Positions 54,313 through 64,000 of a DNA stretch of 64,000 nt are shown in pieces. Numbering within the stretch: the first letter of the stretch is position 1; every line of letters starts with the position of its first letter. Below the pieces are notes generated by a model, which did no database searches, was not told where the DNA came from, and worked only from the letters and a program-made list of their open reading frames with translations. The DNA is taken from positions 25,433,340 to 25,497,339 of the forward strand of contig NC_059077.1 of NCBI RefSeq assembly GCF_020497125.1, in the 5' to 3' direction. The translations under genes were made by a program, and so were the position numbers. The DNA is from Mauremys mutica (Eukaryota; Chordata; Testudines; Geoemydidae).

Positions 54313-54963
54313 TCACAAACTGAATATGAGTCAACAATATGATGAAGTTGCAAATAATGCTAATATCATTCTGGGCTGTATTAACAGGAGTGTTGTATGT
54401 AAGACATGGAAGGTAATTGTCCCTCTCTATGTGGCACTGGTGAGGTCTCATCTGGAGTCCTGTGTCCAGTTCTGGGCATGATGCTTTAGGAAAGGTGTGG
54501 ACAAATTGGAGAGAGTCCAGAGGGGAGTAACAACAATGATAAAAAGTTTAGATGATCTGACCTATGAGGAAAGGTTAAAGAAACTGGGCATGTTTAGTCT
54601 TGAGAAAAGAAGACTGAAAGGGACCAGATAACAGTCTTTAAGTATGTTAAGGGCTGTTATAAAGAGGATGAGGCTCAGTTGTTCTATATGTCCATTGAAG
54701 GTAGGACAAGTAGTAATGGGCTTAATCTCTAGCATGGGAGATTTTGGTTAGATATTAGAGAAAATTTTCTAACTATAAAGGTAGTTAAACTCTGGACTAG
54801 GCTTCCAAGGTAGATTGTGGAATCCCCATCACTGGAGGCTTTTAAGAACAGGTTGAACAAATACCTATTGGGGATGGTCTAGGTTTACTTGATCCTGCCT
54901 CAGGGGGCTGGACTTGATGACGTCTCAAGATCCCTCCCAGCCCTACATTTCTATGATTCTAGG
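54303..54963 (+). repeat. CR1 fragment, sense, to its 3' end
   Basis: Plus-strand peptides [20 protein letters not shown] and VALVRSHLESCVQFWA, then actgggcatgtttagtcttg, and the end ctggacttgatgacgtctca, ccagccctacatttctatga. Degenerate. Confidence 0.88.
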
Positions 54964-54964
54964 C

Positions 54965-56149
54965 AAAAACTATTTTTTTCCATGCAAAGGAACCCTATTG
55001 AAATGTTATTGTCCTCAAAACTCTTCCATCATAACTACTGCTTGTAGAAGTCAGGCAGACAATCTTAATGTAGGCGCTGTTTGAAAACACATAATAGAGA
55101 TAACATTTTTCAATATCCGAGGCATTTCAAGAGATGGCAAAACAGCTGACAGCAGCCTACACATATGACAGACTTGAAACTAAGACCAGAGCCCTCATTA
55201 CACACCGCTAGGAATTTTGTTGAGTCAGACATCACTGGTGGAGGAATATTATTCACCTCTTGGAATAACTATAGAGTTGATAGGGTGTGTGGCCAAGGCC
55301 TATTAGCAGGGAAGACAAAGTAGAAGAGAGAGGAGTAATCTTTTTCTTTATATGAGCTAGGTGACATTCAACCATGAACACTGGGGCAAATTCTCAGCTG
55401 GTGTAAATCTGTGCAGCTCCACTGATGTCATCTCCATTGAAGTCAATGGAACGAAGTCTATTTACGCCATCCGATAACTCCCTCACTGAAGAAATTCAAT
55501 GCTAGGAGGGCTGTTTTCAAAGAGGTAAGAAAATGAACAGCAGGACAAAATGACAAATTTGAGCAGACAAAGATGTTTTGTATCCCTTAGTATTTAAGGC
55601 CTTTCAGTAGGTTATGGAGTCAGTTGATCAGATTAATTCTGTAAAAGAGAAATATTGAAATAGTGAGACTGAGAGCCATCTTTAAAGCCATTCTGAAAGG
55701 CCTGGGAGCTAGAGATGGACAAACTGGCTAAGACATTTTGTTGAAGGGCTTGAACGTGAGTGCTTTTTGGCTACCTATGTGTAGAGACTGAGGGAGATAA
55801 ATAAGGAGATTTGGGGCCTCTGAAGCCTCCTCAGGGCAGTCAAGGTAGGGGTTGCCAACCTGTTTGGAATCAGATATATTTTATAAGGCAGAGTGAAGAT
55901 CACATTCTAATGAGGAGAAGAAGTCATGATTCTTCTCCTGGCATCTCAGCTCTCCTGCTCGTCAGGCGTTGAGTACCTTCATCTCCATGGTGTGTGTGTG
56001 TGTGCGTATGTATGTGTGTGTATAACTGCTGTCCTAACATATTTGGATGGATTTGGTGGGAGAAGTCTTACCTTGCAATTTCCCAAAGAAATGACCAGCT
56101 GGCCACCTCTAACATCTTTTCCAAATGTAAGGAAAATAGCATCTTTGGG
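54965..56149. other. Intergenic DNA with one MITE-like copy and a (GT)n tract
   Basis: 55383-55478 carries gcaaattctcagctggtgta and attgaagtcaatggaacg of the family at 17597. (GT)n lies at about 55990-56028. No gene. Confidence 0.5.
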
Positions 56150-57086
56150 AAAACAGACTTGGTATAAGCTTGAATGGCAGATGAAATTCAATGTTGATAA
56201 ATGCAAAATAATGCACATTGGAAAACATAATCCCAACTATACATATAAAATGATGGGATCTAAATTAGCTGTTACCACTCAAGAAAGAGATCTTGGAGTC
56301 ATTGTGGATAGTTCTCTGAAAACATCCACTCAATTTGTAGCAGCTGTCAAAAAAGTAAACAGAATGTTGGGAATAATTAAGAAAGGGATAGTTAATAAGA
56401 CAGAAAATATCATATTGCCTCTATATAAATCCATGGTCTGCCCACATCTTGAATACTGCATGCAGATGTGGTCGCCCCATCTCAAAAAAGATATATTGGA
56501 ATTGGAAAAGGTTCAGAAAAGGGCAACAAAAATGATTAGGGGTATGGAACGGCTGCCATATGAGGAAAGATTAATAAGACTGGGACTTTTCATCTTGGAA
56601 AAGAGACAACTAAGGGGGGATATGATACAGGTCTATAAAATCATGACTGGTGTGAAGAAAGTAAATAAGGAAGTGTTATTTACTCCTTCTCATAACACAA
56701 GAACTAGGGGTCACCAAATGAAATTAATAGGCAGCAGGTTAAAAACAAACAAAAGGAACTATTTTTTCACACAACGCAGAGTCAATCTTCCAGAGATGTT
56801 GTGAAGGCGAAGACAATAACAGGGTTCAATAAAGAACTAGATAAGTTCATGGAGGATAGGTCTATCAATAGTTATTAGCCAGGATGAGCAGGGATGTTGT
56901 CCCTAGCCTCTGTTTGCCAGAAGCTGGGAATGGGCGACAGGGGATGTCTTGATGATCACGTGATGATTACCTGTTCTGTTCATTCCCTCTGGGACACCTG
57001 GCTTTGGCCACTGTCAGAAGACAGGATACTGGGCTAGATGGACCTTTGGTCTGACCCAGTATGGCTGTTCTTATGTTGTTATGTTC
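56150..57086 (+). pseudogene. CR1 LINE ORF2 C-terminal half and 3' UTR
   Basis: The plus frame from about 56170 reads [97 protein letters not shown] and [11 protein letters not shown], the CR1 RT thumb and C-terminus, ending at a stop near 56804. The UTR follows to ctggtctgacccagtatgg, cttatgttctaa. It is 5'-truncated. Open codons continue upstream to an ATG at 55926 through unrelated and (GT)n sequence, so the 292-codon frame is chimeric. This is the best-preserved LINE frame in the window. Confidence 0.88.
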
Positions 57087-57089
57087 TAA

Positions 57090-60000
57090 TTATCTCTATT
57101 TTAAATGCAGTTTATACTGAAGTTGTGAGGAACTCTCTGCTTTTAGAAGGGAGAAGCTGTTGTGTCCTTTTACCCAGTTGAGGCTCTGTGGTTAGTTCCC
57201 CGTTCTTTTGTTTGTGAAGGAAAGATGTGACAGCAATCCCAAGAGATTTAAATTTATTTAAAGAACTGCTGAGAGTACATGAGAAGAGTAGAGTTTTGGC
57301 TGTTTCTGGTAGATAGTTAATTATTTTTATGGACTTTTAGAAGCCTGTCACTGAATGCTGATGCCATGTGGCATCCTTTGGCCATTTATTTCAGAGGGGA
57401 AGGCTGAGGGCAACGTCTTCAAAACTGGCCTTGTGTTTCTCTATTTTTGATATCTTGTGTTCATTGCAACAATGAATATTTTAAGGAAACTCCTGACTTA
57501 AGTAGGACTTCCCAAATTGAGGCCTAGGCCAGGGCTTGCCCACTTCAACATGATTGGACCATGTTATCTATATCAGGGTATATTTCACACTTGATTTGAC
57601 CAGAGACTCCACAGGAGGTGCCGCAAGGATAAGTGAGAAACTTCAACCACAAAGGTGAAGAGAAAGGAAGAAGGCCTTGCCTTTTGGGTCAGCAAGCCAC
57701 CTCAGTAAGACTGATGTTCCAGAGTCCCTGAGACTGATCATGTCTGAGGAAGGAATTCATGACATCACACCAGCTATTTAGCCTTAACCAGTTCCTTTTA
57801 TCTGAGAACACTTGCCTGCAACCATTGCCTGGTCCTTGACTGCAGCTACCCCTCCCATTATGTGTCAGTCCAAAGACTATGGGAGCTGAAGGGTTTGAAC
57901 CACTTTTTATTTTAAGTATCTTATTTTTCCTTTTTCTGTTTTTCCTTTTTGTTTTTATTAAGTGGGAGACATCCCAGCTTTCTATTATTTTAGGGTGTGA
58001 ATATGTGGTGGGATGAATGAATATGTATAGGAATTCCTGCAAAGACCACACAGACAGGTGACAAAGAAAAATCCCTTAAATTTAAATGGTCCTAAAGTCT
58101 GCCTTAAATTCACTGAATCTGTGTGTTCCTAATTTTGTGAAAGGGTCCAAAGAAACTAAGCTGTCAGCTATATATAGTGCTAAGTGAGAGAGCTGCTAAA
58201 CATCCTCTTAAAAAAGTGTCTCTTAGAAGTTGGTAATTAGTGCTGGTGTGTGGAGGGATGTGTGGGGAGGGGTCATGAAACAAATTAGCCACCACACAAA
58301 TAGTAAAATTTAAGGAGGAAACCTCAATTGGCCTGAAGATTGGGCTAAAAGTCCTATAATTGTAGCTTATAATTAAACAATTGGCCGCCTCGAACTTCCT
58401 GTTTTAGGATTTATAAAGATTGTGTCTCTGCTGTTTTAATTTGATGATCTGGCTAAACTGCAATTTCAACATTGCTACTAACTTGTTCATTTGATCAGAT
58501 TTTCACCTCAATTTGATAACTGTATTATTCAATTCTTAGTTTAGTGATGTTTATAGTAGTGTAGCCTTAGTGATATATTGAGTCATGTTTCTTTCAATAA
58601 GTAACTGGATCAGAACCACTGAGAATCTTTGGTGGGTATTAGCCAGCCCACCTGGGAGCCTAACGAGCTCCCTCTGAATTAACCTTTTGGTTCTCATAGA
58701 AACCACCAAAAAAAGTGTGGGTCAGCTCATGACACTCTTGCTCATGTCAAGTAATGCTTTAGTCTCATAGTCAATGAGTAAGATACCTGTGAAAATGAAG
58801 TGGTGGATCAGAATCTGTCCTGGATTACTATGGCCACAGAGTTATCTCTTTGGATCAAACTAGCTATTAGCAATGTAACTCAGAGCAAACTGGCATCAGT
58901 TTGGCCTTACTCCACAATAATAAGGCTAATGGATAAGAAAATAAGATCAATGGGAAAAACACAATTCAGACTTATTTTCATCAGTCTGAAGAGTGTAAGA
59001 TTTAAAAAGACTGATTACAAAAAACAGAAGACTGATGAAATAATGAGATTGATGGAAAAATAACCAACCCCTTTTTACATTTGAAGTGGAAGGAAAAAAG
59101 TTACAATGGTTACCATAGCCACTGTTCTGATAAAGTAAAAGGCTCTGAACTTGATTTAGGCTTAGACTCTGGGCTATTGCTCAGGCTACTGCACTTTCTC
59201 ATGCACTGCTCTGGACTGCAGCTCTAGCTTCCCGGCTCTGCTCTGGGCTGCTGCAGCTGCTGCACTCTCCCCAGCTCTGCTCTGGCCACACCACCTCACA
59301 TGAAGGATGAGTCCTGGTCTCTCAGCTCCCTCATTGGCTTGCCCTACCTGTCAATCCAACTGACTTGGATTGCTGGCCTCTCTTGATTGTCCCTAGGGCC
59401 CTGTCAGTCTCAGGATCCTTACTCCTCTTTGGCCCTTCCCCTTTCTCCATGCCCCCTTACATCAGGAATGGGAGGTCTGACATGAGGTGATGAGGTGATA
59501 GTTGTGTAGGGGTGAAGTATCAAGGGTGGGTTTCTTCAGTCTTGGCCAGACTATTACATATTTGAAGGAAGAAGGGAAGGTTCCTGCTCTAAATGATGCA
59601 TTGCCTATTTTGGTCAGGAGTGGCACCAGTTGCTCATACCTCTCCTTTACAAATCAGGAAGGGCATGGGTTGTGTTCACAAATCTTGGGTCGTGACTTCT
59701 GGATATGCACTAGATCTGACATAAGCTCATCTGCCATGCCTCAGATGTCTCTATTTAATATCCAGAGAGGAGTTGGACTCCTGTCAGACTGCATCAGACA
59801 GGACTCTCGGATTCCAGTTTATGCAGGACATGTCAGAGGCAGACTGGCATTTTTAGCCATCAATTTTATGACTGTCTCAGCTACGGATTTCTGGTCTTAG
59901 TTATTGTATTTTGTAAGTGATCTATATGATCTGGGATTAACTTTAATACCAGCTAGAGTAATTATCAAAGCATGTGGCATGCTGATGACACACTTACAGC

Positions 60001-62200
60001 TTCACATAAACTGGTAAACATTCTGTTAACCATAAGCCAAGAAGTTTAAATCCCAGGCCAGCTGGAAACATACTTTCTGGATCTCCTTCCTGACATGTTT
60101 GCTTTGTTTTTAAATTTGAAAAATGAGTGGCTGGGAAAATGTGGAAGCAGAAGATTTCATTTGAAGTTTCAGACATTGCATGATCACATCTTCTATGTCT
60201 TTCTCTTTTCTAACCACCTGGTCAGGAGAACTTCTGAGTGCCCTCAGTTGCCCAGTCCTGCTCTCACTGAACTCAGTTGCAAAACTTGTTGACTTCAATG
60301 AGAGCAAGGTCAAGCCCATGGAGTTCAATGGCAGTTGAGGATGCTCAGCACTTCACATTTATTTTTTATTAATGTTCTCTGAAGTGTATTAAAGGTTCGT
60401 CCTGCGAATCCTTGATTCTGATGGGCTTGCTTGTCTGACTAAGGACTACTCTTGTGAGTAAGAGTTTACAGGAAGTGGGCTAATTTGTGTCATTGTAAGC
60501 CTCACCCTGTGCTGGGAGCAATGCAGAGTCTTGTGGTCTCAGAGAAAGTTGCAGGGTGGGGGCAATCCCGCCCTGAGCTTCCCAGTGCACACTGGGAGTG
60601 CACAGGCTGAATCCTGCTATAGGATGGTGACTCCCGCTCTGCCTGGTGCACCCAGCCCTCTCTATGGATTGGTGTGTATGTGGAGCGGGAGGCCTAGTTT
60701 AGAAAGAGGATCATTATGCTTCTTGGAGAGAAATGCTGCAGAGTGGAGCCAGATTTGCACACCATGTATACTGTGAATGTGAAAAATGAAAGGAATAGGG
60801 CAACAAACGATGAAGCATAAAGCACATGCCAGAGAACACTCAAACATGAGCACATGAAGGAAAAAGGGTTAAGTCAGTAATGAATCACCAGAAGTAGTTC
60901 TCTGTTTAGGGCCTGAGCCAAAGCCCATTGAAGTCAAAGGGAGAATTTTCGAAGCACAAGTGCAGCATTAGATGAATGTAAGTAGCCCCACACTGCCTTT
61001 CCTCCTTGTAGAGGACGTGCTGGGTGCAGGGGCTGGGCTCCTGGTCAGGGATGTGTTTGTGATGCTGAGAGGATTCTTGAGCTGTGGGGTAGTTCTCAGG
61101 CAGCCCTTGCGAAGCTGCTTTCAATGAGAACAGGGCCAAGCCCTGGGCTGCTTTAATTTATGTTTAGGGTCCTGAAGCAGGCCAGAATCAGGGTGTTGTA
61201 AAACTACAATTGTCCACTCTGGGCTACATCTCCTATGCTGTGCTTTTTAGGAGGCTCAGCATAGAATCTAACCCTTTGGCTTTGGCCACATTCAACCCAA
61301 GGAAGTTTGCTGCCATGCACTGAATGTTAGGAGAATGGCGATATGGAAGAAATCATTGAGTATCAACAGCATATAAATGACCCTCAAACCTCTCAGGTCT
61401 AGTCAGTTTGCCTAGAGGAAAGAAGTACAGTACACTCAAAGAATAGAATACGGAACACAGGACTGAATCCTGAAGAAAACGTAAGCCATTTTCAGGGAAA
61501 AAAGCCTTTTCCTCAGAACTTGGGGGTGGAGGGAAATTACTAGACTGATAGAGGTTAGGGGAAAATGAAAGAAGAATAGGACCCTGAGACCCAAATGTTG
61601 AATAAGAATATCACAGGCAACAGTGCTGAATGAAGCATGCAGCAGTAGAAGAATTAGGAATGAGAAGCTTTGGGACTGAGCAACAACCATTAAAATCCAT
61701 CAGTGGTGCCATTTCTACAACCATCACTGCAACACTCTGATGGATGGGGATTGAGTAAAGCAATGTGGTTGGAGTTATATCAGGGATGAATCTGGCCCAT
61801 TCAGTCAAAAAGGAATAACTTGGCTCAAAACAGAAATGGAAGCAAAGAAAGCTGCTGAAAGTTTCTGAGAAACTGTGGTTAGAAAGGCAGGTTTTCATGG
61901 GAACAATTAAAAAGGTATTTTAAGAATCGATTGAAAAAATGTTCCCAGATGGCTAGTGAACCACCTAACAAAGATCGTCACACTTTAATATTTTGAAAGG
62001 TGAATTCTTTATGCATTGGTTTGGAAACAAACTGTGCTTTATCCCACTAAGTTGCACATATTTTAGATGGTCATTAAATGCCTTTTTATTATTTACTTTT
62101 TGATTGGAAAAAAAACTTGGATAGCAGATATTTTTCTGTTCAGGCAAAGAAATGGCCAGAGACTCTTCTGCTAGTGACTATATTTAAAGATTCTTTTTTC
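57090..62200. other. Long intergenic stretch without a supported gene
   Basis: No gene. 59150-59470 is rich in ctctgctctgg and ctgctgcag repeats and may be LTR-derived. 60200-60350 and 60900-60960 carry TTGACTTCAATG-type remnants. The 132-codon frame at 59502-59900 shows no family features. Confidence 0.45.
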
Positions 62201-62202
62201 CC

Positions 62203-62870
62203 GAGGCGGTGGTGGTGGTGGGGTGGAGGTCCCCAGGGTGAGGCAGGGGCCAGGGGCAAGAGTACAGCAGGGCGTGTGTGTGTGTGTGTGTGTCGGTCCC
62301 TGGGGTGAGTCAGGGGCTGGAAGCAAGCACAGCGGTGGGTGTTGGTCCCTGGGGTCAGGCAGGGGCTGCAGGCAAGCACAGCAGAGGAGGGAAGTTGGTC
62401 CCTGGGGGGAGGCAGGGACTGGAGGTAAGCACAGCAGGGCAGAGGGGTCAGTCCCTGGGGTGGGGCAGGGGATGGAGGAGAGCACAGCACAGCGGGGGGG
62501 GGGGGGGGTGTTGGTCCCTGGGATGGGTCAGGAGATGGAGGCAAGCACAGCAGAGTGTGGGGGGGTCGGTCCCTGGGGTGAGGCAGGGGCTGACGGCAAG
62601 CACAGCAGGGCAAGAGGGGGGGAGTTGGTCCTCAAGCGAGGCAGAAGCTGGGGGCAAGAGCACAGTGGGGAGGGGTTGGTTCCCAGCGTGAGACAGAGGG
62701 CAGGGCCAAGAGCACAGCGGGGGTGGGGAAGGTGTCAGTCCCTGGAGCAAGGAAGGGGCCAGGACCAAAAGCACAGCGAGGGGACAGGAGGGGGAAGGGT
62801 GTCGGTCCCTAGAGTGAGGCAGGGGCCAGGGCAAATATAACAGGGCAAGGGAGGGGGCAGACAGGAGCCC
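62203..62870 (+). repeat. G-rich minisatellite, about ten units
   Basis: Imperfect units of about 55-70 bases follow the pattern ggtccctggggtgaggcagg, ggctggaggcaagcacagca, then a variable G-rich spacer. One spacer is a 15-base G run (62494-62508) and another is (GT)n (62274-62293). The long plus and minus frames through it have no start logic and reflect repeat composition. Confidence 0.85.
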
Positions 62871-62879
62871 ACCCTGGGG

Positions 62880-63135
62880 CAGCACAGACACAGTACCTAC
62901 CTCTCTTTGCCAGAGTCGGGTGCCTGGGTGCCAGTTCTTTCTCTCTCCAGCTGAGCTGCAGCTCCTCCAGGCAACAGCAGCTGCTTTTCCCGCCCTCCCG
63001 GTGGGGAGGCTGATTGTAGTTACTCCTGTAACCAGACTTTTAGTGTCCAGTCTGTAGTGCTGACAGGACACTGCCAGGTCTACTCTTCGACCACAAAGTC
63101 CAGTTGAAAACTGAACACCTGGCAACCATAATGGG
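62880..63135. repeat. Dispersed element end adjoining the minisatellite
   Basis: gtaaccagacttttagtgtc, cagtctgtagtgctgacagg, gaaaactgaacacctggcaa is a familiar reptile repeat end with short internal inverted repeats. The minisatellite is probably its expanded interior. Confidence 0.5.
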
Positions 63136-64000
63136 CCCCTTGTGAGTGTGGGCCCAGAGCGATGGCACTATTAGTGCCATAGTAAACCCGGTACTGGTGG
63201 GGGAAGGAACTGTTTTTGCTAGTATAAAATATGCATCAATATTACATTCAGCACTCCCATTTCCACCTTCCTATGGCTGAATGCCGAATAGACTACTATT
63301 CCTGTATTTCCTATCAAAACACATTGCGTATTCACTTTCACTGAATTCTTAATTTATTTGTTTTGAAATAGTGGCAAAGCATATGAATATTTTACTAGGC
63401 TGTAATTTCCACCTAGCAGCAGTTAACTTAGACATGGGAACCTGATCTTACACTTGCTAAGAATACTGGCTCTGTGAGGAATTCCTAGCTGGCTATTGTC
63501 CTCATGCTCAGCTAGTCTCCTCATGGGATTTAAAGGTATAAATAGAGAGAGACAACAGACGACACTGGCAGATTTCTCTTTCTGCCCTTCCAAGCTTCCC
63601 AAATGAATGACTCCCTCACTTTGTTGCTATAGAAAGGTTTGGATCCCTGTTTGGCAGCTCAAAAGACTAGTAAAACATGTCTTTTGGAGGGATTCAAATG
63701 AAGCCTCATCCTCTACCTCTCTGTGTAAGAGAATGGAGAAGCCTAAAGATACCGTAGGTCATGCTCTCGATGTCTCAAGGATCGTTGTGCCATCTTCCAT
63801 GCAATTTCAGGACTCTCCAACCCTATCACCATTCCCTCTTCCATCTTGGGTCAGAGATTCCTATATGAACTCCCACCTTGAGTGATTTAAGACATTTTAA
63901 TTCCTTATGTACAAAAATCTAAGTCTACAACATGCTCTGGTAGCCAAGGACTTGAAACTTCTACTCGTGAGTCTTTATTGGACTTTAACTGAGAGGCAAT
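63136..64000. other. Intergenic DNA with an isolated TATA box
   Basis: No gene is supported. GGTATAAATAG at about 63535-63545 is a good TATA match, followed by a 92-codon frame at 63607-63885 with no recognisable domain. Confidence 0.4.

Noticed and set aside
62203..62870. CRISPR-like array of repeats
   Set aside because: Units are contiguous, imperfect and G-rich without unique spacers, and the genome is vertebrate; it is a minisatellite.
62140..63125. Frames of 137-225 codons on both strands
   Set aside because: They run through the G-rich minisatellite and reflect repeat unit composition.

Overview
This is a vertebrate nuclear window, almost certainly from a turtle (a crocodilian is the main alternative). 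The repeats point there: many CR1 LINE 3' ends, a tRNA-derived SINE that carries a CR1-type tail, a PIF/Harbinger element with long TTCGAA-rich ends, and several solo LTRs with 5-base target duplications. There are no prokaryotic genes, operons or CRISPR arrays.

One host gene is supported. On the minus strand, 7740-7937 is the first coding exon of GDNF (glial cell line-derived neurotrophic factor), with the signal peptide and the start of the pro-region. It lies at the left edge of a CpG-rich island of about 5 kb (about 7.6-12.9 kb). A likely non-coding first exon (about 11950-12762) and a TATA/CRE promoter (about 12787-12813) lie upstream. The exon for the mature cystine-knot domain is not in the window; reading leftward, 1-7739 is the start of the large intron. 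Everything to the right of about 13 kb is 5' flanking, intergenic DNA.

The remaining sequence is mostly layers of mobile elements. 1-1.9 kb: a broken LINE with opposed halves, an MIR-like SINE and a GC-rich inverted-module repeat. 15.1-15.9 kb: a hAT derivative with TIRs of about 240 bases. 17.4-19.2 kb: MIR and L2-like remnants. 20.05-22.5 kb: a decayed TTF-finger hAT transposase split by a 621-bp solo LTR. 23.2-27.8 kb: a decayed Ty3/gypsy-type element whose integrase precedes its reverse transcriptase and whose Gag has a SCAN-like stretch (Gmr1-like). 28.8-33.7 kb: a 4.9-kb Harbinger element with a transposase remnant, Myb-like gene pieces, an unexplained ORF and a decayed peptide repeat. 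34.2-37.3 kb: CR1 pieces, including a head-to-head junction. 39.2-40.7 kb: LTR material and a SINE split by a 694-bp solo LTR with paired CTCF-like motifs. 45.3-46.8 kb: a fold-back SINE with a 14-base target duplication, then an 1165-bp solo LTR. 47.3-48.75 kb: a 5'-truncated L1. 53.7-57.1 kb: GC-rich repeat, a 247-bp palindrome and two CR1 copies. 62.2-63.1 kb: a G-rich minisatellite.

All functional calls come from reading the sequence. No alignment or database search was run, and repeat family names are by resemblance.
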